A stretch of 6,193 bases of DNA, from the NCBI GenBank assembly GCA_022571615.1, contig JACZXM010000205.1, forward strand, positions 1 through 6,193, in the 5' to 3' direction. The notes under the pieces are model-generated. The model worked only from the letters and a program-made list of their open reading frames with translations, ran no database searches and had not been told where the DNA came from. Position numbers and translations under genes: made by a program. Below, in pieces: positions 5,864 through 6,193 of the stretch (positions within the stretch are counted from its first letter, which is position 1; every line of letters starts with the position of its first letter). This DNA is from Acidobacteriota bacterium (GTDB taxonomy: Bacteria > Acidobacteriota > UBA890 > WLXD01).

Positions 5864-6193
5864 ACCCATGCCGCGATCGACGCGGCCCTGCTCAAAGAGA
5901 GTTTACGTGCGGCGGTCGACATGTCCTTTCACCAAATTTGCATTGACAACGATTCGAGTACTAGCGATACGGTGTTAGTTTTTGCGAACGGGCAAAGTGG
6001 AGCCCCGGCGCTAACTCCGGGAAGCGGCGACCTGGCGGTCTTCACGAAGAGCCTCATCGAGATTTGCCAGACTGCCGCAAAGGCGCTCGTTCGCGACGGA
6101 GAAGGCGCGACGAAGTTCGTGGAAATCGAGGTCGCGGGCACGGAATCGGACGAAGACGCGAAGAAGATCGCGCGGGCCATCGCACAATCGCAA
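5864..6193 (+). CDS. argJ: ArgJ (glutamate N-acetyltransferase / ornithine acetyltransferase), beta-chain fragment, runs off window
   Basis: ArgJ moves the acetyl group between N-acetylornithine and glutamate in arginine synthesis. The frame is open to the right edge. THAAIDAALLKESLRAAVD matches the 'TDAAI...LL...LR...VD' helix that follows the ArgJ cleavage site. Positions 5942-5971 read IDNDSSTSDT, aligned with the family VDGDTSTNDT. DGEGATK (6095-6115) is the conserved ArgJ motif containing an active-site-region Glu. Absent are the alpha chain and the MATML-type Ala-Thr self-cleavage site that supplies the Thr nucleophile; they are replaced by the unrelated upstream fragment in the same frame. 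So this is not a functional ArgJ as it stands. The first in-frame ATG within the homology is at 5921. Codons from 5900 to 6010 (TTA, AGT, ACT, CTA, GTT, TTT) are noticeably less GC-rich than those of the reductase, suggesting a different source. Confidence 0.8.

Overview
This is a high-GC bacterial window that looks like accessory or rearranged DNA rather than one conserved operon. A lipobox signal peptide, a periplasm-type cupredoxin-like fragment and Shine-Dalgarno sites point to a bacterium, probably a diderm. I cannot name the taxon from sequence alone; metagenome-type soil or marine lineages would fit.

Left part (1-1118): the 3' end of a copper-type (C-x2-H-x2-M) plus carboxypeptidase-regulatory-like beta-sandwich protein, which runs in from outside the window, followed by an overlapping gene for an unrecognised lipoprotein of 255 residues. 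A 178-base, locally AT-rich gap follows.

Phage-derived part (1297-about 4012): a complete HGG-type small terminase subunit is coupled through a GTGA overlap to a large terminase subunit. The large subunit stops inside its nuclease domain at residue 424 and has an unusual Walker A motif. Immediately beyond it, on the minus strand, is a small exported protein with a likely dimeric alpha/beta-barrel fold. Next is a 3' fragment of a tyrosine recombinase that keeps the H-x2-R, H and Y residues but lacks the first catalytic Arg and the DNA-binding N-terminus. No portal, capsid or tail genes are present, so this is a decayed prophage or element remnant.

Metabolic part (4165-5599): a TIGR04076-type small protein and an aldo/keto reductase lie 22 bases apart on the same strand and probably form a transcription unit. 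The reductase keeps Asp54, Tyr59 and Lys84 of the usual tetrad, but Ser122 stands where His is expected. A strong 15-bp hairpin lies inside its last codons.

Right end (5648-6193): one uninterrupted reading frame fuses a piece resembling a family with a GLTPV/QT/LR...DGR signature to the beta-chain part of ArgJ. ArgJ's self-cleavage Ala-Thr site is missing, and the frame runs off the window. With the truncated terminase and integrase, this gives at least three broken gene ends in 6 kb. That indicates repeated illegitimate recombination, or possibly assembly chimerism. I found no rRNA, tRNA, CRISPR array, toxin-antitoxin pair or recognisable defence system.
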